64,000 bases of DNA from Actinomyces provencensis (GTDB taxonomy: Bacteria > Actinomycetota > Actinomycetes > Actinomycetales > Actinomycetaceae). Of the stretch, positions 1 through 8,107 are shown piece after piece (the first letter of the stretch is position 1; each line of letters starts with the position of its first letter). The notes under the pieces were generated by a model. It made no database searches and was not told where the DNA came from. It saw only the letters and a list, made by a program, of their open reading frames with translations. The stretch covers positions 872,844-936,843 of the forward strand of contig NZ_LT700212.1 of the NCBI RefSeq assembly GCF_900155435.1. The letters are read 5' to 3'. The position numbers were made by a program, and so were the translations under genes.

Positions 1-669
1 ACGCATGTCAGTGCGGACGGGGCGGACTGGATCGGCGACGTCGTGGCGGAGAAGTGCCCTCATGCAGTGCGCTGCGCTGACCCGTTCCACGTCGTCAAGT
101 GGGCCACCGACGCCCTGGATGAGGTGCGCCGGCAGGCATGGAACGATGCCCGCAAGGCCGCCCGGGGTGAGCCGCGCCGCAACGTCGGCAGACCTCGCAA
201 AGACGCACCCACCAGACCCGCCAGTGACACGGCCCGCAGGTTGAAGAACTCACGCTACGCGCTGTGGAAGAACCCTGAGGATCTCACCGAGAGGCAGACC
301 GCGAAGCTCGCCTGGATCGCGCAGACCGACCCCAGGTTGCACCGCGCCTACCTCCTCAAAGAAGGACTACGGGTCGTCTTCAAGCTGCCCTACGAGCAAG
401 CCATCGACGCACTGGAGCGGTGGATCTCCTGGGCCAGGCGATGTCGTATCCCCGCCTTCGTGAAACTCCAACGCTCGATCGTCAAACACCGCGAGAGGAT
501 CCTCGCCGCGATCGAGCACGGACTCTCCAACGGGCGCATCGAGTCCGTCAACACCAAGATCCGACTCATCACCCGCGTCGCGTACGGGTTCCGCTCACCC
601 GACGCACTCATCGCCCTGGCCATGCTCACCCTCGGCGGCCACCGCCCCACCCTCCCCGGCCGACCATGA
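1..669 (+). CDS. ISL3-family transposase, C-terminal part (cut by window edge)
   Basis: The reading frame is open from base 1, so the N-terminus lies outside the window. The visible 222 residues match the end of the ISL3 DDE transposase domain: an SADGADWI segment, then CADPFHVVKWA, and near the C-terminus GRIESVNTKIRL, which carries the catalytic Glu. The protein ends GGHRPTLPG, typical of this family. Just after the stop, 671-683 (CCACGGAAGAGTC) resembles the reverse of the GRCTCTTCCG-type ends of actinobacterial ISL3 elements and is probably the right terminal repeat. The element therefore ends about 20 bp before the dif-like site. Identification is firm; whether the copy is active cannot be judged without its left half. 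Confidence 0.9.
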   Translation, partial: THVSADGADWIGDVVAEKCPHAVRCADPFHVVKWATDALDEVRRQAWNDARKAARGEPRRNVGRPRKDAPTRPASDTARRLKNSRYALWKNPEDLTERQTAKLAWIAQTDPRLHRAYLLKEGLRVVFKLPYEQAIDALERWISWARRCRIPAFVKLQRSIVKHRERILAAIEHGLSNGRIESVNTKIRLITRVAYGFRSPDALIALAMLTLGGHRPTLPGRP

Positions 670-704
670 CCCACGGAAGAGTCAGAAGCGCCCAAATTCA
701 TCCG

Positions 705-732
705 TGATCCGATAATGTACATTATGTCAGAA
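705..732 (+). other. dif: dif-like XerC/XerD recombination site
   Basis: The core ATAATGTACATTATGTCA (712-729) contains a perfect 14-bp palindrome, ATAATGTACATTAT. It has dif organisation: XerC-side arm TGATCCGATAA (705-715), 6-bp centre TGTACA, XerD-side arm TTATGTCAGAA (722-732). It agrees with E. coli dif (ATAATGTATATTATGT core) and, from memory, with the actinobacterial consensus containing CCGATAAT and ACATTATGTCA. dif is where XerCD resolves chromosome dimers, so this probably marks the terminus. The alternative is a mobile-element XerCD site, since an ISL3 end is adjacent. The outermost 3-4 bases of each arm fit less well. Confidence 0.8.
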
Positions 733-800
733 TGGCGAGAGGACTCGACTCCCCCGGACCCGTGAGCTGGCCCCATGGCAGGCGGTGTGGTTCCCCTGAG

Positions 801-983
801 GTGTCGCGGTTCTCCTCCGGCGTCTGCGTGGTTCCCTCAGAGGCAACAGGGCTCACTCAGCGGCGGCAACGTGGTTCTCTGGCGTCGCGTTGCGGGTCCG
901 TTCCACCGCCGACGTGCTCCACACCGTCAGCGCGCTTCACAGCACCGTCGTGTTTCGTGTGCGGTGTCGCGGTTCTCCTCCGG
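801..983. repeat. 20-bp direct repeat inside a gene-poor stretch
   Basis: GTGTCGCGGTTCTCCTCCGG occurs at 801-820 and again, identical, at 964-983. The bases between contain looser copies of CGTGGTTCCCTNAG-like words. Apart from this repeat and the dif-like site, I see no convincing gene, RNA or terminator between 670 and 1189. The reading frames that cross it are shadow frames with poor composition. It may be degenerated mobile-element DNA next to the terminus. Confidence 0.5.
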
Positions 984-1189
984 TGCCAGTGTGACCACCT
1001 CAGGGACGATGAGCGTCTTCTCCGGAGACGACGTTGGCTCTCAGTCCGACCCCTGCGTCGGCCTGCCCGTGCAGGCACGACGAATGCCCATGGGCGGCGG
1101 CTCGGTCCACGGTCCTGGTCCTGTGCGCTTCAGCCACGTCGTCGGGACGCCGACACTCATGTCCATCCTTGCCGTTCCTCCCCGGACGT

Positions 1190-3325
1190 TCATCCGCTGA
1201 GCGCGAAGAGCTGTCCTTCGATGAGTGGTGGCGCGTGGAGTTCGCTGTCATCGGCTTCTTCGGGTGTGCCGTTCCCCCAGCGCTGTGACGGGTCTCCCGT
1301 GGCGGGCGGACCCGTCATCCGCAAGCGCTGCACGGGACTCCCACTGGATGTGGGCGCACTTCTCCCATTGGCGACGGAAGCAGGTCTCCGGCCGAGCCCG
1401 TGCGCACTTCTCCTCTCGGTCGCAGAGGCAGGTCCCGGATCGGCAGCAGGCGCACCGGTCCCTCTGTCGCCGGGCGGCCCTACAAGGTTGCCCGCGGGCG
1501 GTCCCGTCCCGTTGTCGTCCCTCGGTACATCCGGCGCGGCGTTGCCCGATCCCGTGTCCGTGGCCCCGTCGGTGTCCCCGGGCGGGCCCTCGGCCGTGCC
1601 CGGGTGCCGGAGTGCGTCCTGGTCGAAGGAGAGATGGAGGCTGGTCTGGGCAGGGTGCCACCGGCGATGGGGGTCGACGCTGGTGGGTGGCCTCACCCAG
1701 GGAGTGCCGTCACGCATGCGGATGTCCCAGCCGAGTTGGTCGAGGTTTCGGTGGTGGTGCCAGCAGAGGGTCACGCCGTTGTCGGTGTGGGTGGGGCCGC
1801 CGTGGCGCCACTCGTGGACGTGGTGGATCTCGCACCAGGTGGCGGGCACTTCGCATCCGGGGATGATGCAACCACCATCCCTGGTGGCGATGGCGCGACG
1901 CTGGTGGGTGGTGAAGATCCTCTGGGGTGCACCCAGCTCCACGACGCGCCCCTGGGGACCGAGGACGATTCGCTGGACGGCGCCGACACAGCCGGTGTGC
2001 TGGGCGACGGAGACGTCGACGTCACTGTTGGCCTCGTGGTGGCTGCCCTGGAGGAAGGCAATGCCCCCGGGGTGGTCGAGTTGGTCGAGGGTGGTGGTGA
2101 CGACGAGCGTCGGAGCGGCACCTCCCATGAGTGGCATGGTGGGCATGCCGGCGGCCTGGGTGAGGATCCCAGCCAGGGCGTCGTGACGCTTTTGTCGGGG
2201 ACTCCGGGGGTCCGGCCTCGTCCCGCCCCCGGGGAGCTGTCGACTGTCCGTGCCCACCCCACTTCCCTCGGACGTTCCACTGCCGGTGGCGGTCCCGGCG
2301 GGAGAGGCGGTGCCGGTTCGGGGATTGAGGTAGGCATCCAGGAGACGTTCCAGCTGTGCTGCGGCATCGGGGAGGAGTTCACCCTCGATGCGCCTGGTGC
2401 CGTCCCTGGGTGGATGGATGGTGAGGAAGCGTCTGGCCTCCTGACGGCCCCGTACCTCGCGTGCGTCGACCTGTCCGCTCACGGAGCTGGCCTCCAGTGT
2501 GAGGACCCGGTTCCAGGAGCGGGCCAGACGCGTCAGCTGGGTCAGGGGCACTCCCCTCGCCTGGGTGTGGGAGCGTCGGGCCTCTCTGAGGACATCGGGA
2601 GCCAGCTGTCCGAAGACGGACTCGTGTGCGGTGATCACGTCAGCACCCAGAGCGGCGACCAGGAGCACGCACTCCGCTTGCCTGACCCTCGCCGGTGGGA
2701 CACCGAGTTCCACTGTGGGGGTGAGCGCAGTGGTGATCACATCGGTGGTCTCGGGGGAGATGAGGCCAGCGCGCAGCGCGAGGCGCAGGAGGGGAAAGGG
2801 AGTCACCACTCCCCCGGCGCCGGGACCATCCCCGTCGTGCTGGATCCCGGTCTCCTCCCCGTTGCGGGATCCGGGGGTGGGAGGCGTGGTGTGCTGCAGC
2901 GGTTCGGCCCGGCGGATGCGCTCACGCACCTGCCGGGTGGAGGTGCCGGTGACCTGGGCAATCATGTCCTCGGGTTTGGTGAAGCCCTCCCGGGTGCACA
3001 GGTCCTGTCCGGTGGCCGTCCGGGATCGTTGGGCCACCACCCCGGCAGCGAACATGCGGCCCGCGTCCACCAATCGCCCGACCTCCTCCAGGACGCGCAG
3101 GTCCGCCAGGAGGGCATCGTCATCCAGGACGGCCAGGCGGTCCCCGTCGGCCAGGTGCCGCAGCCACTCCAGGGCGGCGGTGGCAACCTCCGCAACCGGA
3201 GTTCCCGGGTCGGCAGTGCTGCCCACCCCTGGGGCGTGGTCCCTGAGCACCTCCGGGCACGCAGCCCCCCTCCGGCCACCCACCGGGGTGACCGCGAGAG
3301 TCGGGTGATCCAGGTCCGCTTCCAT
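1190..3325 (-). CDS. DUF222 / HNH endonuclease-domain protein
   Basis: A 711-residue protein. The N-terminal two-thirds has the DUF222 (13E12-like) signature: leucine-rich helices, a TQLTRLARSWNRV region and RFLTIHPPRDGTRRIEGELLP. An HNH nuclease module follows: TRDGGCIIPGCEVPATWCEIHHVHEWRHGG...NGVTLCWHHHRNLD, with zinc-binding Cys pairs and the catalytic His-His and Asn-His residues. The C-terminal ~150 residues are low-complexity Gly/Pro/Thr-rich. The start at 3325 (MEADLDHPTL) was chosen because the frame upstream is Arg/Gly-rich nonsense and a GGGGAG ribosome-binding site precedes this ATG. Such genes are multicopy in actinobacteria; their cellular role is unproven. DUF222 was once taken for a mobile or REP-related family. 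Confidence 0.85.
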   Translation of the reverse strand: MEADLDHPTLAVTPVGGRRGAACPEVLRDHAPGVGSTADPGTPVAEVATAALEWLRHLADGDRLAVLDDDALLADLRVLEEVGRLVDAGRMFAAGVVAQRSRTATGQDLCTREGFTKPEDMIAQVTGTSTRQVRERIRRAEPLQHTTPPTPGSRNGEETGIQHDGDGPGAGGVVTPFPLLRLALRAGLISPETTDVITTALTPTVELGVPPARVRQAECVLLVAALGADVITAHESVFGQLAPDVLREARRSHTQARGVPLTQLTRLARSWNRVLTLEASSVSGQVDAREVRGRQEARRFLTIHPPRDGTRRIEGELLPDAAAQLERLLDAYLNPRTGTASPAGTATGSGTSEGSGVGTDSRQLPGGGTRPDPRSPRQKRHDALAGILTQAAGMPTMPLMGGAAPTLVVTTTLDQLDHPGGIAFLQGSHHEANSDVDVSVAQHTGCVGAVQRIVLGPQGRVVELGAPQRIFTTHQRRAIATRDGGCIIPGCEVPATWCEIHHVHEWRHGGPTHTDNGVTLCWHHHRNLDQLGWDIRMRDGTPWVRPPTSVDPHRRWHPAQTSLHLSFDQDALRHPGTAEGPPGDTDGATDTGSGNAAPDVPRDDNGTGPPAGNLVGPPGDRGTGAPAADPGPASATERRSAHGLGRRPASVANGRSAPTSSGSPVQRLRMTGPPATGDPSQRWGNGTPEEADDSELHAPPLIEGQLFALSG

Positions 3326-3507
3326 GGCCCAAGTCTCCCCACCCCCATGTGCATCTGGAGTCGAACAGGCGTTCGAACTGTGGAGAACCGTCCGAAATGT
3401 GACAGAGATCACTTTATCCCTTCGGGGTGCACGCCCCATGCCACGGGAGGCGGACGGACTCCCCCACTCACCGCGCCCCCGACATCGCACTGCCCCAGAC
3501 TGGGACG

Positions 3508-3957
3508 ATGGACCAAGGCGTGCACTTCCTGACCCTGGCCACTCCCGATCTCGATGCCGCCCGGAGGTTCTACCGTGACGGCCTCGGATGGGTACCACTG
3601 CACGACGAGCCCGGGGAGATCCTCTTCTTCCAGGTCGCGCCCGGGCTCGTCCTGGGGTTCTTCGATGCCGCGAAGTTCGACCAGGACCTGGGGGCTGAGG
3701 GTTCCCGACCAGCGGCTGCGGCGGACCGAGGCGCTTCCGGCCTGACACTGTCCCACAACGTGGCCCACCGTGAGGACGTGGTCACGACCCTCGCCGCCCT
3801 TGAGGCCGCCGGCGGCACCATCCTGAAGTCGGCCCGGGAGGGAGACTTCGGAGGTGTCTTCCACGGCCACGCCGCGGACACCAACGGGATCGTCTGGGAG
3901 ATCGCGCACAACCCCGCATGGCGCGTCGACGAGGACGGGACCGTCTCCTTCGGGTGA
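3508..3957 (+). CDS. VOC (glyoxalase/bleomycin-resistance fold) family protein
   Basis: A 149-residue protein with one VOC pattern: [22 protein letters not shown] at the N-terminus (first beta-alpha unit) and a C-terminal half ending [17 protein letters not shown], where the final Glu normally binds metal. Members are small metal-dependent lyases, dioxygenases or binding proteins; the substrate cannot be read from sequence. The ATG at 3508 is used because the fold starts immediately after it and the frame upstream lacks family similarity. It is monocistronic, divergent from the DUF222/HNH gene, and precedes a repeat-rich spacer. Confidence 0.85.
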   Translation: MDQGVHFLTLATPDLDAARRFYRDGLGWVPLHDEPGEILFFQVAPGLVLGFFDAAKFDQDLGAEGSRPAAAADRGASGLTLSHNVAHREDVVTTLAALEAAGGTILKSAREGDFGGVFHGHAADTNGIVWEIAHNPAWRVDEDGTVSFG

Positions 3958-3962
3958 TCGCC

Positions 3963-4012
3963 CCACCCGGGCCAGTCCGACCCGGGCGAGTGCCACCCGG
4001 GCCAGTCCGACC
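3963..4012. repeat. 30-bp-period direct repeat (2 copies)
   Basis: CCACCCGGGCCAGTCCGACC is found at 3963-3982 and exactly repeated at 3993-4012, with a related CCCGGGCGAGTG between. It lies just after the VOC stop codon in the ~290-bp spacer before the Hsp70-like gene. The CCCGGG-rich units could form hairpins and act as a weak terminator, but there is no T-run. No gene is seen in the rest of the spacer. Confidence 0.6.
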
Positions 4013-4249
4013 GGGCCTGCTCCTCCTCCGGGGGCGGGTCGCGCCACTCCCCCGCCAGGCCCGTACCGTGCGAACTCGTCGAGCCGTTCCACCTCAGCGC
4101 TTGGCCGCACCCGGCGCGCACGTCGGTGTCGGATCCCCGCCCGCGCTGCCCGGTCCACCTATCAGCGGCAGGTGTTGGCGTCGCGCTGGTCGGAAGCCCG
4201 CCCGCGTTGCTCGGCCGCTCCCACCCGCCCACCGGCTACCCTCGAAGAC

Positions 4250-5776
4250 ATGAGACTCGGAGTGGATTTCGGGACCACGCGGACCACCGTCGCACAGGTG
4301 GACCGCGGCAACTACCCGGTCGTCGCCTTCGACGATGACAACGGCGATGTGCAGGAGTACATCCCCTCCGTCGCCGCCCTGGACGGTGACCGCCTCGTGT
4401 ACGGTTTCCGGGCCCTTCACCTGGCCCTGGAGGGCGCCCCCCACCTGCGTTCCTTCAAGCGGCTCCTGGCAGATCCCGAGGTCACCCCGGCCACCACCGT
4501 TCGTCTGGGCAACCGTGACATCGGGGTCCTGAGGATGATCACCGGATTCCTGGCACATGTCGCCCAGTCCGTCCGCACCGGTTCCTCCGTCTCAGAGGTC
4601 CCCGCCCAGGAACCCCTCGAGGCAGTCATCGGTATCCCGGCGCACGCCTACTCCGCACAGCGTTTCCTCACCCTTGAGGCCTTCCGTGACGCCGGCTTCG
4701 AGGTCCTGGCCATGGTGAACGAGCCCTCCGCTGCGGGATTCGAGTACACGCACCGTCACGGTGCCACGATCAACACACGTCGTCGCCGTGTCCTGGTCTA
4801 CGACCTGGGAGGGGGCACCTTCGACGTCTCCCTGGTGTCGGTGGACGGGACCAGCCACGAGGTCCTCGGTTCCCGTGGCAACAACCTCCTGGGTGGTGAC
4901 GACTTCGACGAGGTCCTCGCGCGTCTGGCCGCCGCACAGGCCCGCACCTCCCCCGCCGATCTCGGCGAGGTCGCCCGGCAGAGCCTGGTCGACTCCGCAC
5001 GCTCGGCCAAGGAGTCACTGAACCCGCGCAGTCACTGGCTCACCCTGGAGGTGGCGGGCGAACCGGTGACGGTGGACGTGGCCCACTACTACGAGGCCGT
5101 GGAGCCCCTGATCGCCTCGACCGTGACCACCATGGAGCCCCTGACCCAGCGCCTGGACGACGGCACGCACGGGCTCGCTGCGGACGTCGCGGGACTCTAC
5201 GTGGTGGGGGGTGGGTCCGAGCTGCCGGCGATCACCCGTCAGCTGCGCCTGCGCTTCGGGCGTCGCGTCCACCGCTCCCCCCACTCCGCGGCCTCCACGG
5301 CCATCGGTCTGGCGATCGCGGCGGACCCGGACGCGGGCTACACCCTGCGCGACCAGCTCTCGCGTGGGGTCGGGGTGTTCCGTGAGCGGGAGTCCGGCGC
5401 GGTCGTCTCCTTCGACACCCTCCTCTCCCCCGAACTGCGTGTGTCCACCTCGCAGGCCGTGAGCGTCTCACGTACGTACCGCGCCGCCCACAACATCGGG
5501 TGGTTCCGCTTCGTGGAGTACACGACCACCGACGACGAGGGCGTCCCGCGCGGCGACGTCCTGCCGTACGGGGAGATCGCCTTCCCCTTCGACCCGTTGC
5601 TGCAGGGTCTCGGCAGCTCGGTCCCCCTGGCGGACGTGGAGGTGCGCCGTACCGAGGACGGTCCCATGGTCCGCGAACGCTACACGGTTGACCCCCACGG
5701 CATCGTGGAGGTCTCCATCACCGACCTCGGGACGGGGTACTCGCTCACCCGTTCCCTGGGAGAGCTCCAGGACTGA
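4250..5776 (+). CDS. Hsp70-family (DnaK-like) ATPase with short C-terminus
   Basis: A 508-residue actin-fold ATPase. It starts MRLGVDFGTTRTTVA (phosphate-1 loop), contains a connect motif VIGIPAHAYSAQRFLTLEAFRDAGFEVLAMVNEPSAAG, phosphate-2 YDLGGGTFDVSLV near residue 184 and adenosine motif LYVVGGGSELPAI near 320. About 130 residues follow as a beta-rich substrate-binding-like segment, but the helical lid of DnaK (about 640 aa) is missing, so this is an atypical Hsp70 paralog, not the main chaperone. No grpE or dnaJ is nearby. The ATG at 4250 lies 7 nt after TACCCT (4237-4242), suggesting a leaderless transcript. Client and role are unknown. Confidence 0.88.
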   Translation: MRLGVDFGTTRTTVAQVDRGNYPVVAFDDDNGDVQEYIPSVAALDGDRLVYGFRALHLALEGAPHLRSFKRLLADPEVTPATTVRLGNRDIGVLRMITGFLAHVAQSVRTGSSVSEVPAQEPLEAVIGIPAHAYSAQRFLTLEAFRDAGFEVLAMVNEPSAAGFEYTHRHGATINTRRRRVLVYDLGGGTFDVSLVSVDGTSHEVLGSRGNNLLGGDDFDEVLARLAAAQARTSPADLGEVARQSLVDSARSAKESLNPRSHWLTLEVAGEPVTVDVAHYYEAVEPLIASTVTTMEPLTQRLDDGTHGLAADVAGLYVVGGGSELPAITRQLRLRFGRRVHRSPHSAASTAIGLAIAADPDAGYTLRDQLSRGVGVFRERESGAVVSFDTLLSPELRVSTSQAVSVSRTYRAAHNIGWFRFVEYTTTDDEGVPRGDVLPYGEIAFPFDPLLQGLGSSVPLADVEVRRTEDGPMVRERYTVDPHGIVEVSITDLGTGYSLTRSLGELQD

Positions 5777-5781
5777 GGACC

Positions 5782-6066
5782 TCAGCCGAGTTCGAACCCC
5801 TCCAGACCCTGGACGTCCACGTCCTCGACGTCGACGCGGGAGACGTGGGACCACTTGGTGCCGGTGCGCATCCAGTCCAGCATGGACTCCACCCGGTGAC
5901 CGAGGCCCTCCAGGTGGGCCGTGACGTCCCCGTCCGACTCATTGCGCACCCACCCGGCCAGGTCGAGTTCGTCCGCCTTCCGCAGGGCGCCGAAGCGGTA
6001 ACCGACGCCCTGGACGTCGCCGTGCACGCGCACGTCCACGGCCCTCTTGTCATGTGGTCCGGCCAT
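5782..6066 (-). CDS. acyP: Acylphosphatase
   Basis: A 94-residue protein of standard length for acylphosphatase (EC 3.6.1.7), which hydrolyses acyl phosphates such as acetyl phosphate. The signature GDVQGVGYRF supplies the phosphate-binding loop and catalytic Arg. LAGWVRNESDGDVTAHLEG supplies the catalytic Asn and the second signature. A strong GGAGGGGG ribosome-binding site precedes the ATG. The gene converges tail-to-tail with the Hsp70-like gene, the stop codons being only a few bases apart. Confidence 0.95.
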   Translation of the reverse strand: MAGPHDKRAVDVRVHGDVQGVGYRFGALRKADELDLAGWVRNESDGDVTAHLEGLGHRVESMLDWMRTGTKWSHVSRVDVEDVDVQGLEGFELG

Positions 6067-6147
6067 CGTTCCCCCTCCATCGCGGTCTCATGTCCGTGTC
6101 CACCAGCGTAAACGCACGTGACCCGGCTCGCGCGGCCAGGATGTGCT

Positions 6148-6708
6148 TCAGGAGGCGCTGCGCCTGCGGCGGCGGCGTTCCGCCAGCTCGTCCACGGGCT
6201 CCCCGTCGGTGTGTTCGACGGGCAGCTCCGCCAGGGAACCCTCGACCTCACGCCAGACGCGTCCCACGGCGATGCCGAACACTCCCTGCCCGCCCTGGAG
6301 CAGGTCGATGACCTCGTCGGTGGAGGTGCACTCGTAGACCGAGGCGCCGTCGCTCATCAGCGTGATCGAGGCCAGGTCGTCGATACCACGGTCCTGGAGC
6401 TGGGCAACCGCGGTGCGGACCTGCTGCAGGGAGACGCCTGCGTCGAGCAGCTTCTTGACGACCTTGAGGACCAGGATGTCCCGGAAGGAGTACAGGCGTT
6501 GGGAACCGGAGCCACGAGCGGCACGCACGGAGGGCTGGAGGAGTCCGGTGCGCGCCCAGTAGTCGAGCTGACGGTAGGTGATCCCGGCAGCACTGCAGGC
6601 CACCGGCCCGCGGTAACCGCTCTCGTCCTCGTCGATCCCCTCGAGGGGGTCGCCGAAGAGCATGCCCTGCCGCGGTTCGAGGGCGGCATCCACAGGTCGG
6701 GCGCTCAC
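6148..6708 (-). CDS. MerR-family regulator, Rv1830 type
   Basis: A 186-residue MerR-type DNA-binding protein. The winged helix is recognisable as AAGITYRQLDYWARTGLLQPS followed by GSGSQRLYSFRDILVLKVVKKLLDAGVSLQQVRTAV. The C-terminal part (ASVYECTSTDEVIDLLQGGQGVFGIAVGRVWREVEG) is characteristic of the Rv1830-like group always found near GarA. It ends in an RRRRRR tail. It is the last gene of the leftward cluster, about 100 bp after the other MerR gene. In mycobacteria a bifunctional-nuclease gene (Rv1829) lies between the two MerR genes; it is absent here. Confidence 0.88.
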   Translation of the reverse strand: MSARPVDAALEPRQGMLFGDPLEGIDEDESGYRGPVACSAAGITYRQLDYWARTGLLQPSVRAARGSGSQRLYSFRDILVLKVVKKLLDAGVSLQQVRTAVAQLQDRGIDDLASITLMSDGASVYECTSTDEVIDLLQGGQGVFGIAVGRVWREVEGSLAELPVEHTDGEPVDELAERRRRRRSAS

Positions 6709-6809
6709 AGGTGCTCCTTCGACGAGGCCGGGACTTCCTTGACTGCACCCACGCTAGGCAGTGGCGGGTCGCGGGTCAACGACACGCACGGCGAGTCTCA
6801 ATCTGAACT

Positions 6810-7580
6810 TCAACGTGAGGGTTGTCGCGAGGTCCCGTTGAGCTGCGCCAACGACACGCGCAGCATCTCCCGGTGCAGGTCGGCGACCAACTCACCCAGC
6901 TCGGTGGCGCGGGAGGTGGCGCGCTCCAGGTCCCCCGCCCGCTGACGGGAGCGTTGGGAGGAGACGGTCTGGTCGATGAGGTCGGCGTTGCGCTCCGCAC
7001 CCGAACGCACCGGGCGCAGGTTGCGTGCATCGAGGCCCTCCTGCTCCAGTGTCAGGAGCAGCTGGACCACCTGCACGCACCTCGAGGGGAAGTACCCCGC
7101 GAGGTCGGGCGTGATCAGACCGAAACGGGCGTAGCGCTCCAGCGTGCCCAGATCGGTCCCCGTGAGGTCCGCCAGGTCCCTGGCCGGCAGGGAGGGCCGG
7201 TTCGGGGGGACCACCACGTGCCCCTCCGATGTCACCACCCGCGCAGTCGGTGCGACGTCGACGTCGTGGCCGGCATCCAGCGCGCGCAGCTGGTCACCGA
7301 TGATCTTCAGGGGCGCGTAGGAGTCGCGCTGCTGGATGAGGACGAAACGGATCCGTTCGATGTCCGCCCTGGAGTACTTGCGGTACCCGGACCCGCTGCG
7401 TGTGGGTGAGACCAGCCCCTGTTCCTCCAGGAAGCGGATCTTGGAGACGGTGATGGCGGGGAACTCCCCCACCAGTGCCTCCACGACCTGCCCGATCGAC
7501 ATCACCGGGTCGCGCGGCACGCCCCGTGGCCAGGGCTCCGGTGCGGACTGCTCGTGACGAGCGCGTACCGCGGAACTCAT
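6810..7580 (-). CDS. MerR-family regulator, FtsR/Rv1828 type
   Basis: A 256-residue MerR-family regulator. The N-terminal winged helix is VMSIGQVVEALVGEFPAITVSKIRFLEEQGLVSPTRSGSGYRKYSRADIERIRFVLIQQRD, about residues 26-87. The C-terminal half has the long helices seen in Rv1828 and in corynebacterial FtsR, an activator of ftsZ. Its ATG overlaps the stop of the GarA-like gene (ATGA, 7577-7580), so the two are translationally coupled, as in mycobacteria. A role in cell-division gene control is inferred from orthology by position and sequence, not shown here. Confidence 0.88.
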   Translation of the reverse strand: MSSAVRARHEQSAPEPWPRGVPRDPVMSIGQVVEALVGEFPAITVSKIRFLEEQGLVSPTRSGSGYRKYSRADIERIRFVLIQQRDSYAPLKIIGDQLRALDAGHDVDVAPTARVVTSEGHVVVPPNRPSLPARDLADLTGTDLGTLERYARFGLITPDLAGYFPSRCVQVVQLLLTLEQEGLDARNLRPVRSGAERNADLIDQTVSSQRSRQRAGDLERATSRATELGELVADLHREMLRVSLAQLNGTSRQPSR

Positions 7581-8011
7581 GCCGTGCGCGGGGAGGGCTG
7601 GTACGTCAGGCGGTACTTGCCGATCTGCACCTCGTCGCCAGCGTGGAGCTCCGCCTGGTCCACGCGCTCACGGTTGACGTAGGTGCCGTTGAGGGATCCG
7701 GAGTCGCGGACCAGGAAACCGCCCTGGTGGGCGATGAACTGGCAGTGGCGACGTGACACGGTGACGTCGTCGAGGAAGATGTCCGACTTCGGGGAGCGAC
7801 CCGCATTGGTCACCTCGGGGTCGAGCAGGAAGCGGGCACCAGAGTTGGGGCCGCGCTGGACGATGAGCAGTGCCGAGCCGACCGGCAGCGCATCCACCGC
7901 GTCACGGTCGCGCGCGGACAGGGGCATGGGGACCGATGCGTCGACCTCGTCGGGGACAGGCACCCCCAGGATCGATGTCGCCGTGGGATCGATGTCCTTC
8001 TGAGGTTCCAT
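7577..8011 (-). CDS. garA: FHA-domain signalling protein, GarA/OdhI-like
   Basis: A 144-residue protein with a C-terminal FHA domain: LDPEVTNAGRSPKSDIFLDDVTVSRRHCQFI...DSGSLNGTYVNRERV, containing the phosphothreonine-binding GR, SRRH and NGTYVN motifs. A Thr/Ser-rich N-terminus (DPTATSILGVPVP) corresponds in place to the ETTS phosphorylation motif of GarA/OdhI, proteins that regulate 2-oxoglutarate dehydrogenase and glutamate metabolism after PknB/PknG phosphorylation. The ATG at 8011 was chosen over the upstream one because GGGAGG lies correctly before it. The glycine-cleavage gcvH usually upstream is missing. Function is inferred from family and synteny. Confidence 0.88.
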   Translation of the reverse strand: MEPQKDIDPTATSILGVPVPDEVDASVPMPLSARDRDAVDALPVGSALLIVQRGPNSGARFLLDPEVTNAGRSPKSDIFLDDVTVSRRHCQFIAHQGGFLVRDSGSLNGTYVNRERVDQAELHAGDEVQIGKYRLTYQPSPRTA

Positions 8012-8107
8012 TCGTCCCTCCCCAGGGTGTCGTGTGTTCGGAAGTGTCAAGACGTGACCAGTGTAGTGACTCGGGGCGACGGGGGTGCCACGAAACTGCC
8101 TCCCGTG

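Noticed and set aside
1400-3532. 710-codon plus-strand ORF opposite the DUF222/HNH gene
   Set aside because: Antisense shadow of a high-GC gene: Gly/Val/Pro-rich, no domain, while the minus strand encodes a full HNH protein.
6357-6689. Alternative frames within the MerR genes
   Set aside because: Same-strand shifted frames with Pro/Ser/Arg bias; the MerR frames carry clear winged-helix motifs.
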